Shown one piece after another: positions 34,456 to 43,319 of a stretch of DNA of 54,728 bases. The notes beneath the pieces were generated by a model that was not told the DNA's origin, did not search any database, and saw only the letters and a list, made by a program, of their open reading frames with translations. A program made the translations under genes and the position numbers. Source of the DNA: Streptomyces inhibens. Its GTDB lineage: Bacteria; Actinomycetota; Actinomycetes; Streptomycetales; Streptomycetaceae. How positions within the stretch are numbered: the stretch's first letter is position 1; each line of letters opens with the position of its first letter. Location: contig NZ_QUAC01000028.1 of assembly GCF_003389455.1 (NCBI RefSeq), positions 1 to 54,728 of the forward strand. Reading direction: 5' to 3'.

Positions 34456-35298
34456 ATGGCGGGTACGGCACTGGTCCTGGGCGGCGGAGGGCTCACCGGA
34501 ATCGGCTGGGAGGTCGGCATGCTCGCCGGTCTCGCGGACGCGGGCATCGACCTCGCCGACGCCGATGTCGTCGTCGGCACCTCCGCCGGATCGATCGTCG
34601 GCGCCCACCTGGCCGCGGAGCACCTCACCCCGGAGGCGATGTACGAGCACCAGCTCGCCGCGCCCGAGGGCCGGTCGGCCGCCCGGATGGGGCCGGCCGC
34701 ACTGGCCCGGTTCGCGGCCATCGCGCTGCGCTCCCGGGACACCGTGTCGTTCGGCGTGCGGATGGGAAAGCTGGCGCTCGCGGCCCGTACCGTCCCCGAG
34801 GCGGAGCAGCGCGCGGTGATCGCCCGGACCCTGGACCTGACCGACTGGCCGACCCGCCGGCTGGTGATCACGGCGGTGGACGCGGCCACGGGTGAGCGCA
34901 CCGCCTTCGACGACACCAGCGGTGTGCCGCTGCTCGACGCGGTGGGTGCGAGCTGCGCGGTCCCCGGCATCTATCCGCCGGTCAGCATCGATGGCACACG
35001 GTGGATCGACGGCGGGGTGCACTCCAGCGCCAATGCCGATCTGGCCGCCGGATACGGCCGGGTGGTGGTCGTCGCGCCGATGGCGGTCAGCGGCGGGCCG
35101 ATCGCCGGACCGCGGTCGCAGGGTGCGCAGCTGGCGCGCGAGGGCGCCCGGGTGTGCGTGATCACTCCCGACCGTGCGGCGAGGTCGGCGTTCGGCCGTA
35201 ACGTCCTGGACCCCGCCAAGCGCGCCGACGCGGCCCGCGCGGGGCGCCGGCAGGCGGCCGACCATGTCGCGGAGATCCGGCAGGTCTGGTCGGACTGA
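34456..35298 (+). CDS. Patatin-like phospholipase
   Basis: A 280-residue patatin-fold lipid acyl hydrolase. The oxyanion loop is LGGGGLTGIGWE, the nucleophile Ser43 lies in GTSAGS, and the catalytic aspartate is in WIDGGVHSSANADLA (DGG motif). The Ser-Asp dyad is complete. No signal peptide is seen, so it probably acts on membrane lipids from the cytoplasm. ATG 34456 follows GGGAGGGACGTCTG. It stands alone between the EF-Tu gene and a short tandem-repeat spacer. Confidence 0.9.
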   Translation: MAGTALVLGGGGLTGIGWEVGMLAGLADAGIDLADADVVVGTSAGSIVGAHLAAEHLTPEAMYEHQLAAPEGRSAARMGPAALARFAAIALRSRDTVSFGVRMGKLALAARTVPEAEQRAVIARTLDLTDWPTRRLVITAVDAATGERTAFDDTSGVPLLDAVGASCAVPGIYPPVSIDGTRWIDGGVHSSANADLAAGYGRVVVVAPMAVSGGPIAGPRSQGAQLAREGARVCVITPDRAARSAFGRNVLDPAKRADAARAGRRQAADHVAEIRQVWSD

Positions 35299-35304
35299 CG
35301 ACCG

Positions 35305-35366
35305 GACGTACGGGGCCAGGGCCCCAGACGTACGGGGCCAGGACCGGACGTACCGCGGCCGGGACG
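35305..35366 (+). repeat. Imperfect 20-22 bp tandem repeat
   Basis: Three consecutive copies of a unit beginning GACGTAC (starts at 35305, 35327 and 35347); the first two share GACGTACGGGGCCAGG. The array fills most of the 95-bp spacer between the patatin and spermidine-synthase-like genes. Confidence 0.7.
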
Positions 35367-35393
35367 CCGTGCCCGCACCGGCACAATGGGACG

Positions 35394-36248
35394 GTGGACG
35401 AAGCACCTGAGCCGATACCCGTCACCCGGACCGTGGACTGCGGCACCGCCAAGCTGCTGCCGGACGTCGACCGGCCGCGCGCCTGGCTGCTCACGGTGGA
35501 CGGCGCACCCCAGTCGTACGTCGACCTCGACGCGCCCACCCATCTCGAATTCGAGTATGTGCGCCGGCTCGCACACGTCCTGGACGAGGCGGCCGCCCCG
35601 GAGCGGCCGCTCGATGTGCTGCACCTGGGCGGTGGGGCGCTGACCCTGCCGCGCTATCTGGCCGCCACCCGTCCGCACTCCCGGCAGGACGTCATCGAAG
35701 CCGACCGCGGGCTGCTCGCGCTGGTGACGGAGGAGCTGCCGCTGCCCGGCGACTGCGGCATCGCGGTGCGTGCGATGGACGCCCGTACGGCGCTGGAGAC
35801 GGCGCCGGAGGACAGCGCCGATGTCATCGTGGCGGATGTCTTCGGCGGCTCGCGGGTGCCGGCGCATCTCACCTCGGTCGAGTACGTACGAGCCGCCGCC
35901 CGGGTGCTGCGACCGGACGGCTGCTATGCGGCGAACCTCGCAGACAGCGCGCCCTTCGGCTTTCTGCGCGGCCAACTCGCCAACTTCGCCACGGTCTTCG
36001 AGCATCTCGCGCTGATCGCCGAGCCCTCGGTGCTGCGCGGCCGCCGTTTCGGCAACGCCGTGCTGCTCGCCTCGCGCGCCGAGCTCCCGATCGCCGCGCT
36101 GGCCCGGCGGGTGGCCGGTGATGTGTTCCCGGCCCGGGTCGAGCACGGTGCGTCGCTGCGGCGGCTGATCGCGGACGCGGTGCCCGTACGGGATGCCGAG
36201 GCGGTGGCGTCCCCGGTGCCGCCGGAAGGGGCGTTCAGCGTCGGCTGA
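35394..36248 (+). CDS. Spermidine-synthase-like protein
   Basis: A 284-residue protein with the class-I methyltransferase fold of spermidine synthases. The cofactor glycine motif is VLHLGGGALTLPRYLA, the acidic residue after beta-2 is in VIEADRGL, and the substrate-side DVFGG lies near residue 147 (VIVADVFGGSRVP). The gate-keeping YLPR-type residues of true polyamine synthases are not obvious, and a dedicated decarboxy-AdoMet gene is not nearby, so it may be a methyltransferase-like relative. The start is GTG 35394. It ends 24 bp before the convergent MFS gene. Confidence 0.82.
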   Translation: MDEAPEPIPVTRTVDCGTAKLLPDVDRPRAWLLTVDGAPQSYVDLDAPTHLEFEYVRRLAHVLDEAAAPERPLDVLHLGGGALTLPRYLAATRPHSRQDVIEADRGLLALVTEELPLPGDCGIAVRAMDARTALETAPEDSADVIVADVFGGSRVPAHLTSVEYVRAAARVLRPDGCYAANLADSAPFGFLRGQLANFATVFEHLALIAEPSVLRGRRFGNAVLLASRAELPIAALARRVAGDVFPARVEHGASLRRLIADAVPVRDAEAVASPVPPEGAFSVG

Positions 36249-36272
36249 GAGCTGCGGCGCGGGACGGATCGC

Positions 36273-37595
36273 TCATGCCGTCTCCGCGCCGTCGCGTGCG
36301 GGCGCATTCTCCCCGGCCACTGCCACTGCCACTGCCTCCGGCGTCGTACGCCGCGTCAGCCGCCGCACATCCGGCACGCACAGCACCGCCGCCGTCAGCA
36401 GCACGATCAGCGCCGAGCAGCACCACAGTGCGGTCGTCCGGCCGATGAGGTCCTGTACGGGGCCGGCCAGCGCGGTCGCCAACGGGACCATGCCGAGGGA
36501 TTCGAGCCAGTCGTAGGACGAGACCCGGGAGAACTTCTCCTCGGGAATCTCCTGGTGCAGCGCCATCATCCACGTCACCGCGAAGACCTCGATCGCGATC
36601 CCGGTGCCGAACATGATCGCGGTGAGTCCGGCCGCCGGCAGCGGTACGGCGAGCGCGGCGGACGGGAGGGCGAGCGGAAAGACGCACAGTGAGCCGACGA
36701 GCAGGATGCGGCGCGGTCTGAACTTGGTCATCAGCAGGGCACCGCTCGCGGTGCCCGCGCCGAACGCACCCAGCGCCAGCCCCCAGGGGCCGGGCCCGCC
36801 CAGATGCTGCTCCGCGACCAGCGGTCCGTAGACCGCCTCGGCCGCCGACACCACCGCGTTGACGAGCGAGAACTGCACCACCACCGCCCACAGCCAGGGC
36901 CGGGAGGCGACCTCCCGCCAGCCGTCCCGCAGATCGCGCAGCATCCCGCCGCCGGGAGCACGCGCGGGCACCCCGCTGACGTCGAGGAATGCGCGCAGCG
37001 CCGCCGCGAGGGCGAAGGAGGCCGAGTCGATCGCCAGCACCCAGCCGGGGCCGACCGCGGCGACCAGTGCGCCGCCGAGCGCCGCGCCGCCGATGCTCGC
37101 GCCGTTCATGCCCATACGGAACACGGCGAAGGCGCGCCCCGCGTGATCGCCGGAGACGCTGGCCAGGACCATGCCCTCGGAGGCGGGCGCGAAGAACGCC
37201 TGCCCGGTGCCGCCGAGCGCGGCCAGCACCGCCATCTGCCACAGCCGCGGCTCTCCGGCCAGCACGAGCAGCGCGAACAGGCCCTGGGAGACGCAGTTGA
37301 GGGCGTTCGCGGCGACCATGACGCGATGCCGGGGGAGCCGGTCGGCGACCGCGCCGCCGATCAGCAGGAACAGGACGAGCGGGACCGTACGGGCGGCGGC
37401 GACCAGGCCGACGTCGGTGGCGTTGCCGCCGGCGGCGAGCACCGCGAAGGCGGTGGCGATCAGCGCGCCGGAGCTGCCGAGGTTCGCGATCACCGTGGCG
37501 CCGGTGAGCAGCAGATAGTTGCGCCCCGCCCAGCTCGGGAGGGCCAACCGGTACCGCGTCCGCCCGTCCCTGCCGCGTTGCTGTTGTCGCCACAT
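36273..37595 (-). CDS. MFS transporter (MFS_3/EntS-like)
   Basis: A 440-residue major facilitator with about 12 helices. Motif A-like sequence is IGGAVADRLPRHRVMVAAN after helix 2, and FFAPASEGMVLASV lies in helix 4-5, as in the enterobactin-exporter-like MFS_3 group. ATG 37595 is chosen over a TTG nine bases upstream. It is divergent from the hotdog-fold gene, with 127 bp between them that contain the inverted repeat TACC-GCTA-GGTA (37701-37712). Drug or siderophore export is possible; the substrate is unknown. Confidence 0.87.
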   Translation of the reverse strand: MWRQQQRGRDGRTRYRLALPSWAGRNYLLLTGATVIANLGSSGALIATAFAVLAAGGNATDVGLVAAARTVPLVLFLLIGGAVADRLPRHRVMVAANALNCVSQGLFALLVLAGEPRLWQMAVLAALGGTGQAFFAPASEGMVLASVSGDHAGRAFAVFRMGMNGASIGGAALGGALVAAVGPGWVLAIDSASFALAAALRAFLDVSGVPARAPGGGMLRDLRDGWREVASRPWLWAVVVQFSLVNAVVSAAEAVYGPLVAEQHLGGPGPWGLALGAFGAGTASGALLMTKFRPRRILLVGSLCVFPLALPSAALAVPLPAAGLTAIMFGTGIAIEVFAVTWMMALHQEIPEEKFSRVSSYDWLESLGMVPLATALAGPVQDLIGRTTALWCCSALIVLLTAAVLCVPDVRRLTRRTTPEAVAVAVAGENAPARDGAETA

Positions 37596-37722
37596 GGGCG
37601 TCAACGATATGCGCGGCAGGGGGCCGTCGGCACGGCGTTATCGCCGGGCGGCCGCACGGGTCCCGACGCCCAGATCGAGGCCGGCTCTTCACACCTAAGC
37701 TACCGCTAGGTAACATGGTGCC

Positions 37723-38178
37723 ATGTCCTCCGAGACCCTGCCGTCGATCGGCGAAATGATGGCGGCATCCGTGCCGATGGTCCGCACCCTGAACCTTGAG
37801 TTCACCGAGACCACCGCCGAGCGCGCCGTGGTCCGCATGCCCGACCAGTCCGACTTCCACAACCACGTCGGCGGACCGCACGCCGGCGCGATGTTCACCC
37901 TCGCCGAGTCCGCGAGCGGCGCGATCGTGATGACGGCCTTCGGTGACCAGCTCGGCCGCGCGGTGCCGCTGGCCGTGCGCGCCGAGATCGGCTACAAGAA
38001 GCTCGCCATGGGGCCGGTCACCGCCACCGCGGAGCTGGGCCGCCCGGTGGCCGAGGTGGTCGCCGAGCTCGACGCCGGCGGACGTCCGGAGTTCCCGGTG
38101 AACATCGCGATCACCCGCGAGGACGGCGCGGTGACCGGCGAGATGAGCATCGTGTGGACCCTGCGCCCCAATAAGTGA
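37723..38178 (+). CDS. Hotdog-fold DUF4442/PaaI-like protein
   Basis: A 151-residue protein with the single-domain hotdog fold. Characteristic segments are FHNHVGGPHAGAMFTLAESASGAI (the long central helix that starts with the catalytic-site HNHVGG region) and the strands VRAEIGYKKLAMGPVTATAEL. Related proteins hydrolyse acyl-CoA thioesters or act as DUF4442 proteins without proven activity. ATG 37723 lies in a good context and a strong hairpin follows the stop by 23 nt, so it is monocistronic. Confidence 0.85.
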   Translation: MSSETLPSIGEMMAASVPMVRTLNLEFTETTAERAVVRMPDQSDFHNHVGGPHAGAMFTLAESASGAIVMTAFGDQLGRAVPLAVRAEIGYKKLAMGPVTATAELGRPVAEVVAELDAGGRPEFPVNIAITREDGAVTGEMSIVWTLRPNK

Positions 38179-38201
38179 GCCGATCCGCGTAGCGATCTTC
38201 C

Positions 38202-38230
38202 CGGCCCGCCGTGCACCGCGCGGCGGGCCG
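38202..38230 (+). terminator. Terminator after the hotdog gene
   Basis: CGGCCCGCCG (38202-38211) pairs perfectly with CGGCGGGCCG (38221-38230) over a 9-nt loop. Confidence 0.78.
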
Positions 38231-38404
38231 TCCTCGTGCCGCGGCGCCCGATGTCGCTCGGCGCACGTGGTTTCGGCCCGCTGACGGTGCGATCGAGTAC
38301 GCTTCCCGGGCGCGCTGCGGCGCGCCAGGGGATCGACCGGCGCCGAGTCATGGACGTCGGGCAACGGCCCACACGGGGGCCCTACACCAGCGGAGGAATC
38401 GGCG

Positions 38405-39055
38405 TTGCACATCCAGGAGTGGCTCGAGACCGTACCGGCCGTGAGCGTCTACCTCCTGGTGGGGGTGGTCATCGGACTGGAGAGCCTGGGCATTCCGCTG
38501 CCCGGCGAGATCGTCCTCGTCAGCTCGGCGATTCTCGCCGCGACACAGGATCACATCAACCCGTTCGTGCTCGGCGCCTGCGCCTCCGTGGGCGCGATCG
38601 TCGGTGACTCCATCGGGTATCTGATCGGACGCAAGGGCGGCCAGCCCCTGCTGCTGTGGGCCGGCCGGAAGTTCCCCAAGCACTTCGGTCCCGACCATGT
38701 CGCCATGGCCGAGGCGAAGTTCGACAAGTGGGGCATGTGGGCGGTCTTCTTCGGCCGCTTCGTCGCGCTGCTGCGCATCTTCGCCGGCCCGCTCGCCGGT
38801 GTACTGAAGATGGCGTACTGGAAGTTCCTGATCGCCAACGTCCTCGGCGGCATCATCTGGGCCGGCGGCACGACCGCGCTGATCTACTACGTGGGCATCG
38901 TCGCCGAGCCGTGGCTCAAGCGCTTCTCGTCGTACGGGCTGGTCGCCGCCGTGCTCTTCGGTGTCGGCTCGTTCATCGTCATGAAGCGCCGGGCGAAGAA
39001 GGCGGCCGCCGCGCGCGAGGCGGCGGAGGCCCCGGTCGCCGCGACGGTCGACTGA
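38405..39055 (+). CDS. DedA family membrane protein (TTG start)
   Basis: A 216-residue DedA protein, a group implicated in undecaprenyl-phosphate or phospholipid flipping. Signature sequences are ESLGIPLPGEIVLVSSAILA, GAIVGDSIGYLIGRKGG, and FGRFVALLRIFAGPLAGVLKMAYWKFLIANVLGGIIWA. The start is TTG at 38405: GGAGGA (38392-38397) lies 7 nt before it and no ATG or GTG is in frame nearby. The C-terminus is a Lys/Ala-rich cytoplasmic tail. It is the second VTT/DedA-type protein within 7 kb, both close to uppP. Confidence 0.9.
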   Translation: MHIQEWLETVPAVSVYLLVGVVIGLESLGIPLPGEIVLVSSAILAATQDHINPFVLGACASVGAIVGDSIGYLIGRKGGQPLLLWAGRKFPKHFGPDHVAMAEAKFDKWGMWAVFFGRFVALLRIFAGPLAGVLKMAYWKFLIANVLGGIIWAGGTTALIYYVGIVAEPWLKRFSSYGLVAAVLFGVGSFIVMKRRAKKAAAAREAAEAPVAATVD

Positions 39056-39070
39056 CGCGCGCCCGGCGCT

Positions 39071-39089
39071 CCCGGCCATGACTGCCGGG
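39071..39089 (+). terminator. Short hairpin after the dedA gene
   Basis: CCCGGC (39071-39076) pairs with GCCGGG (39084-39089); GGTTTCTG follows. The preceding GCCCGGC at 39061 offers an alternative longer pairing with 39084-39090. Confidence 0.55.
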
Positions 39090-39169
39090 CGGTTTCTGCA
39101 CGCGGGGCGTCACACGTTCAAGAGGCTCAACTCAGTTGATTGTTTTGATCGGTTGAGGAGCGGTGCACA

Positions 39170-39379
39170 TCAGGGCATCGACCAGATGTCGGGTCCGCCG
39201 TCACGCCATTCGAAGACGCCGGTGTCGTCCCAGACGAACTTCGCGGTGCAGAAACCGGCCCGGCGCAGGATCGCGGCCACGTCACCAGGGCGCAGCGCTC
39301 GTCCCAGATCCTGTCCGTAGAGCGTCACACGGCGACCGCCTGTGGAAGGCGGATGCACGATCACGGGGGCACGCTTCAT
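39170..39379 (-). CDS. Small conserved hypothetical protein
   Basis: A 69-residue protein of a kind common in streptomycetes: a VIVHPPS...GGRRVTLYGQDLGRA N-terminal segment, a helix (GDVAAILRRAGF) and a C-terminal DDTGVFEWRDGGPDIW. No motif of known function is present. The start is uncertain: ATG 39379 has GGAGGG very close to it, while ATG 39391 adds four residues. It is a single gene downstream of, and convergent with, the dedA gene. Confidence 0.65.
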   Translation of the reverse strand: MKRAPVIVHPPSTGGRRVTLYGQDLGRALRPGDVAAILRRAGFCTAKFVWDDTGVFEWRDGGPDIWSMP

Positions 39380-39484
39380 ACCCTCCAGCATGCGACCGGC
39401 CGGTCGCTCCCGCATCCCGAACGGGGTCGGTGCGTCACACAGCGTGGCCACCGGCCCGGCGGGACACCGGAGCCCTCTCGGGCC

Positions 39485-41539
39485 TCAGGACCTGGCCCGC
39501 AGCCGTGAGAAGAAGGGCCGCGCCGCCGGTCCGGAGCCGCCGCGCTGCCACCACCGGCCCCCCTCGTCGGGCCGCGACGCCCCCGCCCCGCCGCGCACCT
39601 CACGCCGCAGAGCGGCCAGCATGTTGCGGACCCCCGCGATGAACAGCGGGTCGCCGATGAGCTTCTTGGCCACCAGCGCCTTACGGCAGGCCCGCAGCGC
39701 CGCCGCCGGGTCGCCGTGGGCCCGTTCGATCAGGGCCTGCGCGTACAGGATCGTCGAGTACAGCCAGAAATCGCCGTCGGAGTGCCGGCTCTCCCAGGCG
39801 CGGCGGGCCGCCGCCTTCGCCCGCTCCGCGTCGAGCGCCGGCAGGGCGATGGCGAGCAGCGCCCAGCTGTGGGCGGGCCCCGGGCCGTACCACGGATCCC
39901 TGGAGCGGTGCCGGGCCGCCTCCTCCAGACACACCACGGCCGCCGCGGTGTCCTCGCGGTACAGCGCCAGCACGCCGTGCACATGCGCGATACGGGCCAG
40001 CCCATCGGAGTCCGCATGCATCACGGCCGCCGACCACGCCTCGTCGAGCAGCGCCTCCGCGGTGGCGAGCGCATGTTCCTGCGCCGCCAGATAGCCGGCC
40101 AGCCACAGCGCACGGGCCCGCAGCGCGGTGTCGTCCCGGGAGAGCAGCAGCAGCCGGTCCAGATGCGCCCGCCCCTCGCGGCGGAAGCCGCAGGCCGCCC
40201 AGTGGAACCACAGCGAGACCGCGATCTCCAGCGCGCTGAGCGCATCCTCCGCGTCCTGCGGGGGGCGGGTCAGCGCCGCGTCCAGGTTGTGCAGCTCGTC
40301 CTCCACCAGACGGACCGCGACCTGCTGGTTGGGGCCCTGCCAGGCGATCTGCGCCTCGGCCGCGAGCGCCGCGCAGGCCTGCCGGAACCGGCGCAGCGCC
40401 GCCAGCTCCTCGCCCGCCTCGCGCAGCTGGGTCCGGCCGAAGTCGCGGGCGGCGCGGGGGAGTCGGTAGCGCGGCGGCAGCGCGGCCCCGCTGTCCTGGT
40501 GGGCGCCGCCGGCCTCCCGTACGCGTTCGACGACCGAGGCCGTACGGAGCCGTTCCAGCGCGCCGTCGACCGCGGCTGCAGGAACGTCACTGCTGGTGCA
40601 GACGCAGCCGGCGAGCCAGGGGTCGAAATCTCCGGGGAGTACCGAGAGTCTCGCCCAGACCCGCCGGTCGGTGGGCGAGCAGAGGGCGTAGCCCGCGGCG
40701 TGAGCGGCGTAGAGCGAGGTGTGCCGCACGGTCGCCGCCGGCCCCGAGTACAGGAGCGGACCGTCCGCGCCCACCTGCGCCGCGAGCTGCGGCAGCGACA
40801 TCCGGTCCAGCTGCTGTGCGGCCAGCGCGATCGCCAGCGGGGAGCCCTCCAGCGCCTGGCACACCGCGACCAGGAGCTCCGGCGCGGCGGGCCCGGTCCG
40901 CGCGGCCAGCAGCTCGACGGCCGGTCCGGCGATCCCCTCGCCCAGCGTCACCGGGAGCGGCGCGATCTCGACGACCTGCTCCTCGGGCAGGCCCAGGGCG
41001 CGGCGCGCGGTCACCACGACCCGCAGCGCCGGTTCCGCCCGCAGCAGCCGCCGGACCAGCTGTACACACTCGTCGAGCAGCGGGTCGCAGTCGTCCAGCA
41101 GCACGGTCGCGCGGTATTGCCGGCAGTGCGCGGCGAGCGCCGCGAGGGCCGTACCGCCCGCCGGGGAAACGGCCGTTGGGGCATCCGCCCGGTCCGTCCG
41201 GCCGCGCGCCGGCCTGCTGACGCAGGGATGTGCCGTACGCCGGGCGAGCGCCTCGGCGGCGTCCCGGCGGGCGGTGTCCGGCAGCCCCGCCGCCCGGAGC
41301 AGCGCCTCGGTCAGCCCGCCCTCGGCCAGACCGTCCCAGCAGCCGACCCGGATGACCGTGCGGTCGTGCCGGGCGCAGTGCTCCTCCAGCACGGCACGGG
41401 CCAGGACGCTCTTGCCCACTCCGGCGGCTCCGGTGAGCGTCACCAGCGGAGCGTTGCCCAGCAGACCGGATACGTGCTCGTGCTCAACGGCCCGTCCCAC
41501 AACGGCGGGCAGTGGCCAGTGATCGGCCCACGCGGTCAT
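39485..41539 (-). CDS. STAND/AfsR-like NTPase with TPR-type C-terminus, no DNA-binding domain
   Basis: A 684-residue protein. The NB-ARC/STAND-like ATPase is at the extreme N-terminus: Walker A GAAGVGKS (residues 37-44), Walker B ATVLLDDCDPL, and sensor RVVVTARRALGLPEEQVVEIAPLP. A winged-helix-like segment follows (VWARLSVLPGDFDPWLA), then helical repeats from about residue 430 (ALWLAGYLAAQEHALATAEALLDEAW, HVHGVLALYREDTAAAVVCLEEAARH), resembling the TPR part of AfsR/LuxR (LAL)-type regulators. No SARP or LuxR DNA-binding domain is encoded at either end. It may be a signalling ATPase that needs a partner, or a truncated regulator. Confidence 0.83.
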   Translation of the reverse strand: MTAWADHWPLPAVVGRAVEHEHVSGLLGNAPLVTLTGAAGVGKSVLARAVLEEHCARHDRTVIRVGCWDGLAEGGLTEALLRAAGLPDTARRDAAEALARRTAHPCVSRPARGRTDRADAPTAVSPAGGTALAALAAHCRQYRATVLLDDCDPLLDECVQLVRRLLRAEPALRVVVTARRALGLPEEQVVEIAPLPVTLGEGIAGPAVELLAARTGPAAPELLVAVCQALEGSPLAIALAAQQLDRMSLPQLAAQVGADGPLLYSGPAATVRHTSLYAAHAAGYALCSPTDRRVWARLSVLPGDFDPWLAGCVCTSSDVPAAAVDGALERLRTASVVERVREAGGAHQDSGAALPPRYRLPRAARDFGRTQLREAGEELAALRRFRQACAALAAEAQIAWQGPNQQVAVRLVEDELHNLDAALTRPPQDAEDALSALEIAVSLWFHWAACGFRREGRAHLDRLLLLSRDDTALRARALWLAGYLAAQEHALATAEALLDEAWSAAVMHADSDGLARIAHVHGVLALYREDTAAAVVCLEEAARHRSRDPWYGPGPAHSWALLAIALPALDAERAKAAARRAWESRHSDGDFWLYSTILYAQALIERAHGDPAAALRACRKALVAKKLIGDPLFIAGVRNMLAALRREVRGGAGASRPDEGGRWWQRGGSGPAARPFFSRLRARS

Positions 41540-41835
41540 CGGTCATCCCCAACCACGGCACAGCGCCGCGCCCTTCCGAACTGGGAACCAACCATGCCAG
41601 AACCGACCGTCCGGTAAACAGGCAGCAGCCGTATCTAACGAGGGAAACGCGGTCGGTGCATTTGACGTGACGGTCCACGTCCTTGAGCGCACGGAAGAGC
41701 GGACCCGCAGGTCACCAGGGCCGGGGTGGGCGTCGAGAGCGCTCCGGCCGATCTTAAGGTGGTGTCTTTCGACCGGTCTCGCGGTGGCAGCGTGGTTGCC
41801 CGCGGCCGGCCCAAGGATCCAAGGAGAACGTCCCG
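41540..41835. other. Divergent spacer without a gene
   Basis: 296 bp between the STAND NTPase and the esterase lipoprotein genes. It is somewhat AT-richer near 41590-41680 and carries the AAGGAG ribosome site of the esterase at 41821-41826. No RNA gene or long inverted repeat was seen. Confidence 0.45.
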
Positions 41836-42831
41836 ATGAAGTGCCTGCGCGTCGGTGCTGCGGTGAGTGTGGTGGCTCTGGGGCTGCTGGCCGGTTGCGG
41901 CAGCGGCGGGGACGTCGTCGACGCATCGAGCGTGCCACGGCTGCGGGCCCACGCCGCGGACGCGATCAACGGCAAGCCCCGGGTGGTGCCGCCCCGTGGC
42001 CCGCGCTCCGTCTTCACCCCGTTCCGTACGACGGGGGATGACGGCACACAGGTCGTGACGACGAAGTGGCACGGCCGCAAGTCCGGTTTCACCGGCGACA
42101 TATGGGCCTGGGTGCCCCCGCAGTACCACCAGCCGCAGTACGCCAAGAGCGGTTTCCCGGTGCTGATCGCGCTGCCCGGTGCCTATGGCTATCCGTTCAA
42201 CTACTGGGCCGGGGCACCGTTCGCGCTGGAGGAGCGGATCGCGGAGTGGTCGAAGCAGGGCAAGACGCTGCCGTTCATCGTGGTGATGCCGGTGCTCAAT
42301 CCCGCCAAGAAGTACTACGACGGCAGCGACATCCCGGGGCAGCCGAAGATGGGCACCTGGCTGACCGAGGATGTGCCGGACTTCGCGCGGGCCAACTTCC
42401 GTACGTACGGCAGCCGTGACGGCTGGGCGTTCATGGGGTCCTCGTCCGGTGGCTTCGCCGCGCTGAAGGCCGTGCTCAAGCAGCCGGGGAAATTCAAGGC
42501 GGCCATCGTCAACGGCCCTGACACGGTGCCGGATTCGCCGATGTGGCAGGGGTATCCGGCCGAGATGCGCGCCAACGACCCACGCCATCTGGCCCGGCAG
42601 CTGGCCGCGCGGGGCGGCCCGGAGGTCTATCTGGCCTTCGAGCTGGGCAGCAAGGAGGATGCGGTGCCCGATGTGAAGCGCTTCATCAGCGAGTACACCG
42701 GCGGGCCGATCCACTCCACGCTCTTCGAAATACCGGATGGTGTGCACAGCGGGCACACCTACATCCAGCGCATGGCCGACTCGCTGCACTGGATCAGCGA
42801 GCAGATGCAGGGCCCCTTGCCGTCCGTTTGA
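41836..42831 (+). CDS. Secreted esterase-like lipoprotein (alpha/beta hydrolase fold)
   Basis: A 331-residue lipoprotein. The signal peptide ends in lipobox LLAGC (about residue 21), followed by a Gly/Ser linker. The catalytic domain is of the esterase D/antigen-85-like type: WAWVPPQY, FPVLIALPGAYGYPFNYW, the nucleophile elbow MGSSSGGFAAL, and a late His in GVHSGHTYIQRM. The acidic member probably lies in the ELGSKEDAVPD region. It would act at the outer membrane face or cell wall on an ester. AAGGAG lies 9 nt before ATG 41836. Confidence 0.87.
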   Translation: MKCLRVGAAVSVVALGLLAGCGSGGDVVDASSVPRLRAHAADAINGKPRVVPPRGPRSVFTPFRTTGDDGTQVVTTKWHGRKSGFTGDIWAWVPPQYHQPQYAKSGFPVLIALPGAYGYPFNYWAGAPFALEERIAEWSKQGKTLPFIVVMPVLNPAKKYYDGSDIPGQPKMGTWLTEDVPDFARANFRTYGSRDGWAFMGSSSGGFAALKAVLKQPGKFKAAIVNGPDTVPDSPMWQGYPAEMRANDPRHLARQLAARGGPEVYLAFELGSKEDAVPDVKRFISEYTGGPIHSTLFEIPDGVHSGHTYIQRMADSLHWISEQMQGPLPSV

Positions 42832-42962
42832 CGCCTCGTCGCCTGGGTGGCCGCACGGTAGGGGGTCTCGTGTTGCCGACGCCGGGCGACCCGTAAGAAT
42901 TGTCCCTGATCCGGCCGGTGGGCACGGCCGGGGAATCATGAGTGCACGCTGGAAGGAGAGCC

Positions 42963-43319
42963 GTGCGGTATCTGCGAGCTGTCGGCCTGGTGCTGGTCGG
43001 TACGGCTCTGCTGGCGGGGAGCCTCACGGCAGGCAACCAGTGGCTGACGGACCGGGACGCGACGAGTGAGGTCGACGGTACGACCGACTCCGTCCCGCGC
43101 GCCGAAGTTGCCCGCTCGATCTCGGGCCATCTGTCGCTTCCGGTGATCCTCCGGGGGCCGCGGTCCGTCGACTGTACGAGGGATCTGCGCGCGGTCAAGG
43201 GCGCATGGGTCCATTGCACGGCGCACTACCTGCGCGGGACCGACCGGGGAATGACCGTACGCGTCGTCCGGGTCCGCGGCGGCCAGATCACATATGTGCA
43301 CGACGCCCCGCACCGCTGA
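42963..43319 (+). CDS. Small secreted DUF4333-like protein
   Basis: A 118-residue exported or membrane-anchored protein. One N-terminal hydrophobic segment (YLRAVGLVLVGTALLAGSLT) precedes a small domain with two cysteines spaced as in DUF4333 (VDCTRDL and VHCTAHY), likely a disulfide. GTG 42963 is the start, with GGAAGGAGAG directly upstream; the frame could be extended but lacks a ribosome site. It follows the esterase by 131 bp on the same strand. Function is unknown. Confidence 0.72.
   Translation: MRYLRAVGLVLVGTALLAGSLTAGNQWLTDRDATSEVDGTTDSVPRAEVARSISGHLSLPVILRGPRSVDCTRDLRAVKGAWVHCTAHYLRGTDRGMTVRVVRVRGGQITYVHDAPHR

Noticed and set aside
35305..35366. Short repeats considered as a CRISPR array
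   Set aside because: Only three imperfect, contiguous units with no spacers and no cas genes.
32596..35406. 936-codon minus-strand open frame opposite the EF-Tu and patatin genes
   Set aside because: It is the antisense shadow of two clearly recognised plus-strand genes; codon bias and motifs support only the plus strand.
36235..38412. 725-codon minus-strand frame across the second MFS gene and the hotdog gene
   Set aside because: The MFS frame with its helices and motif A is in a different register; this long frame is an out-of-frame shadow in GC-rich DNA.
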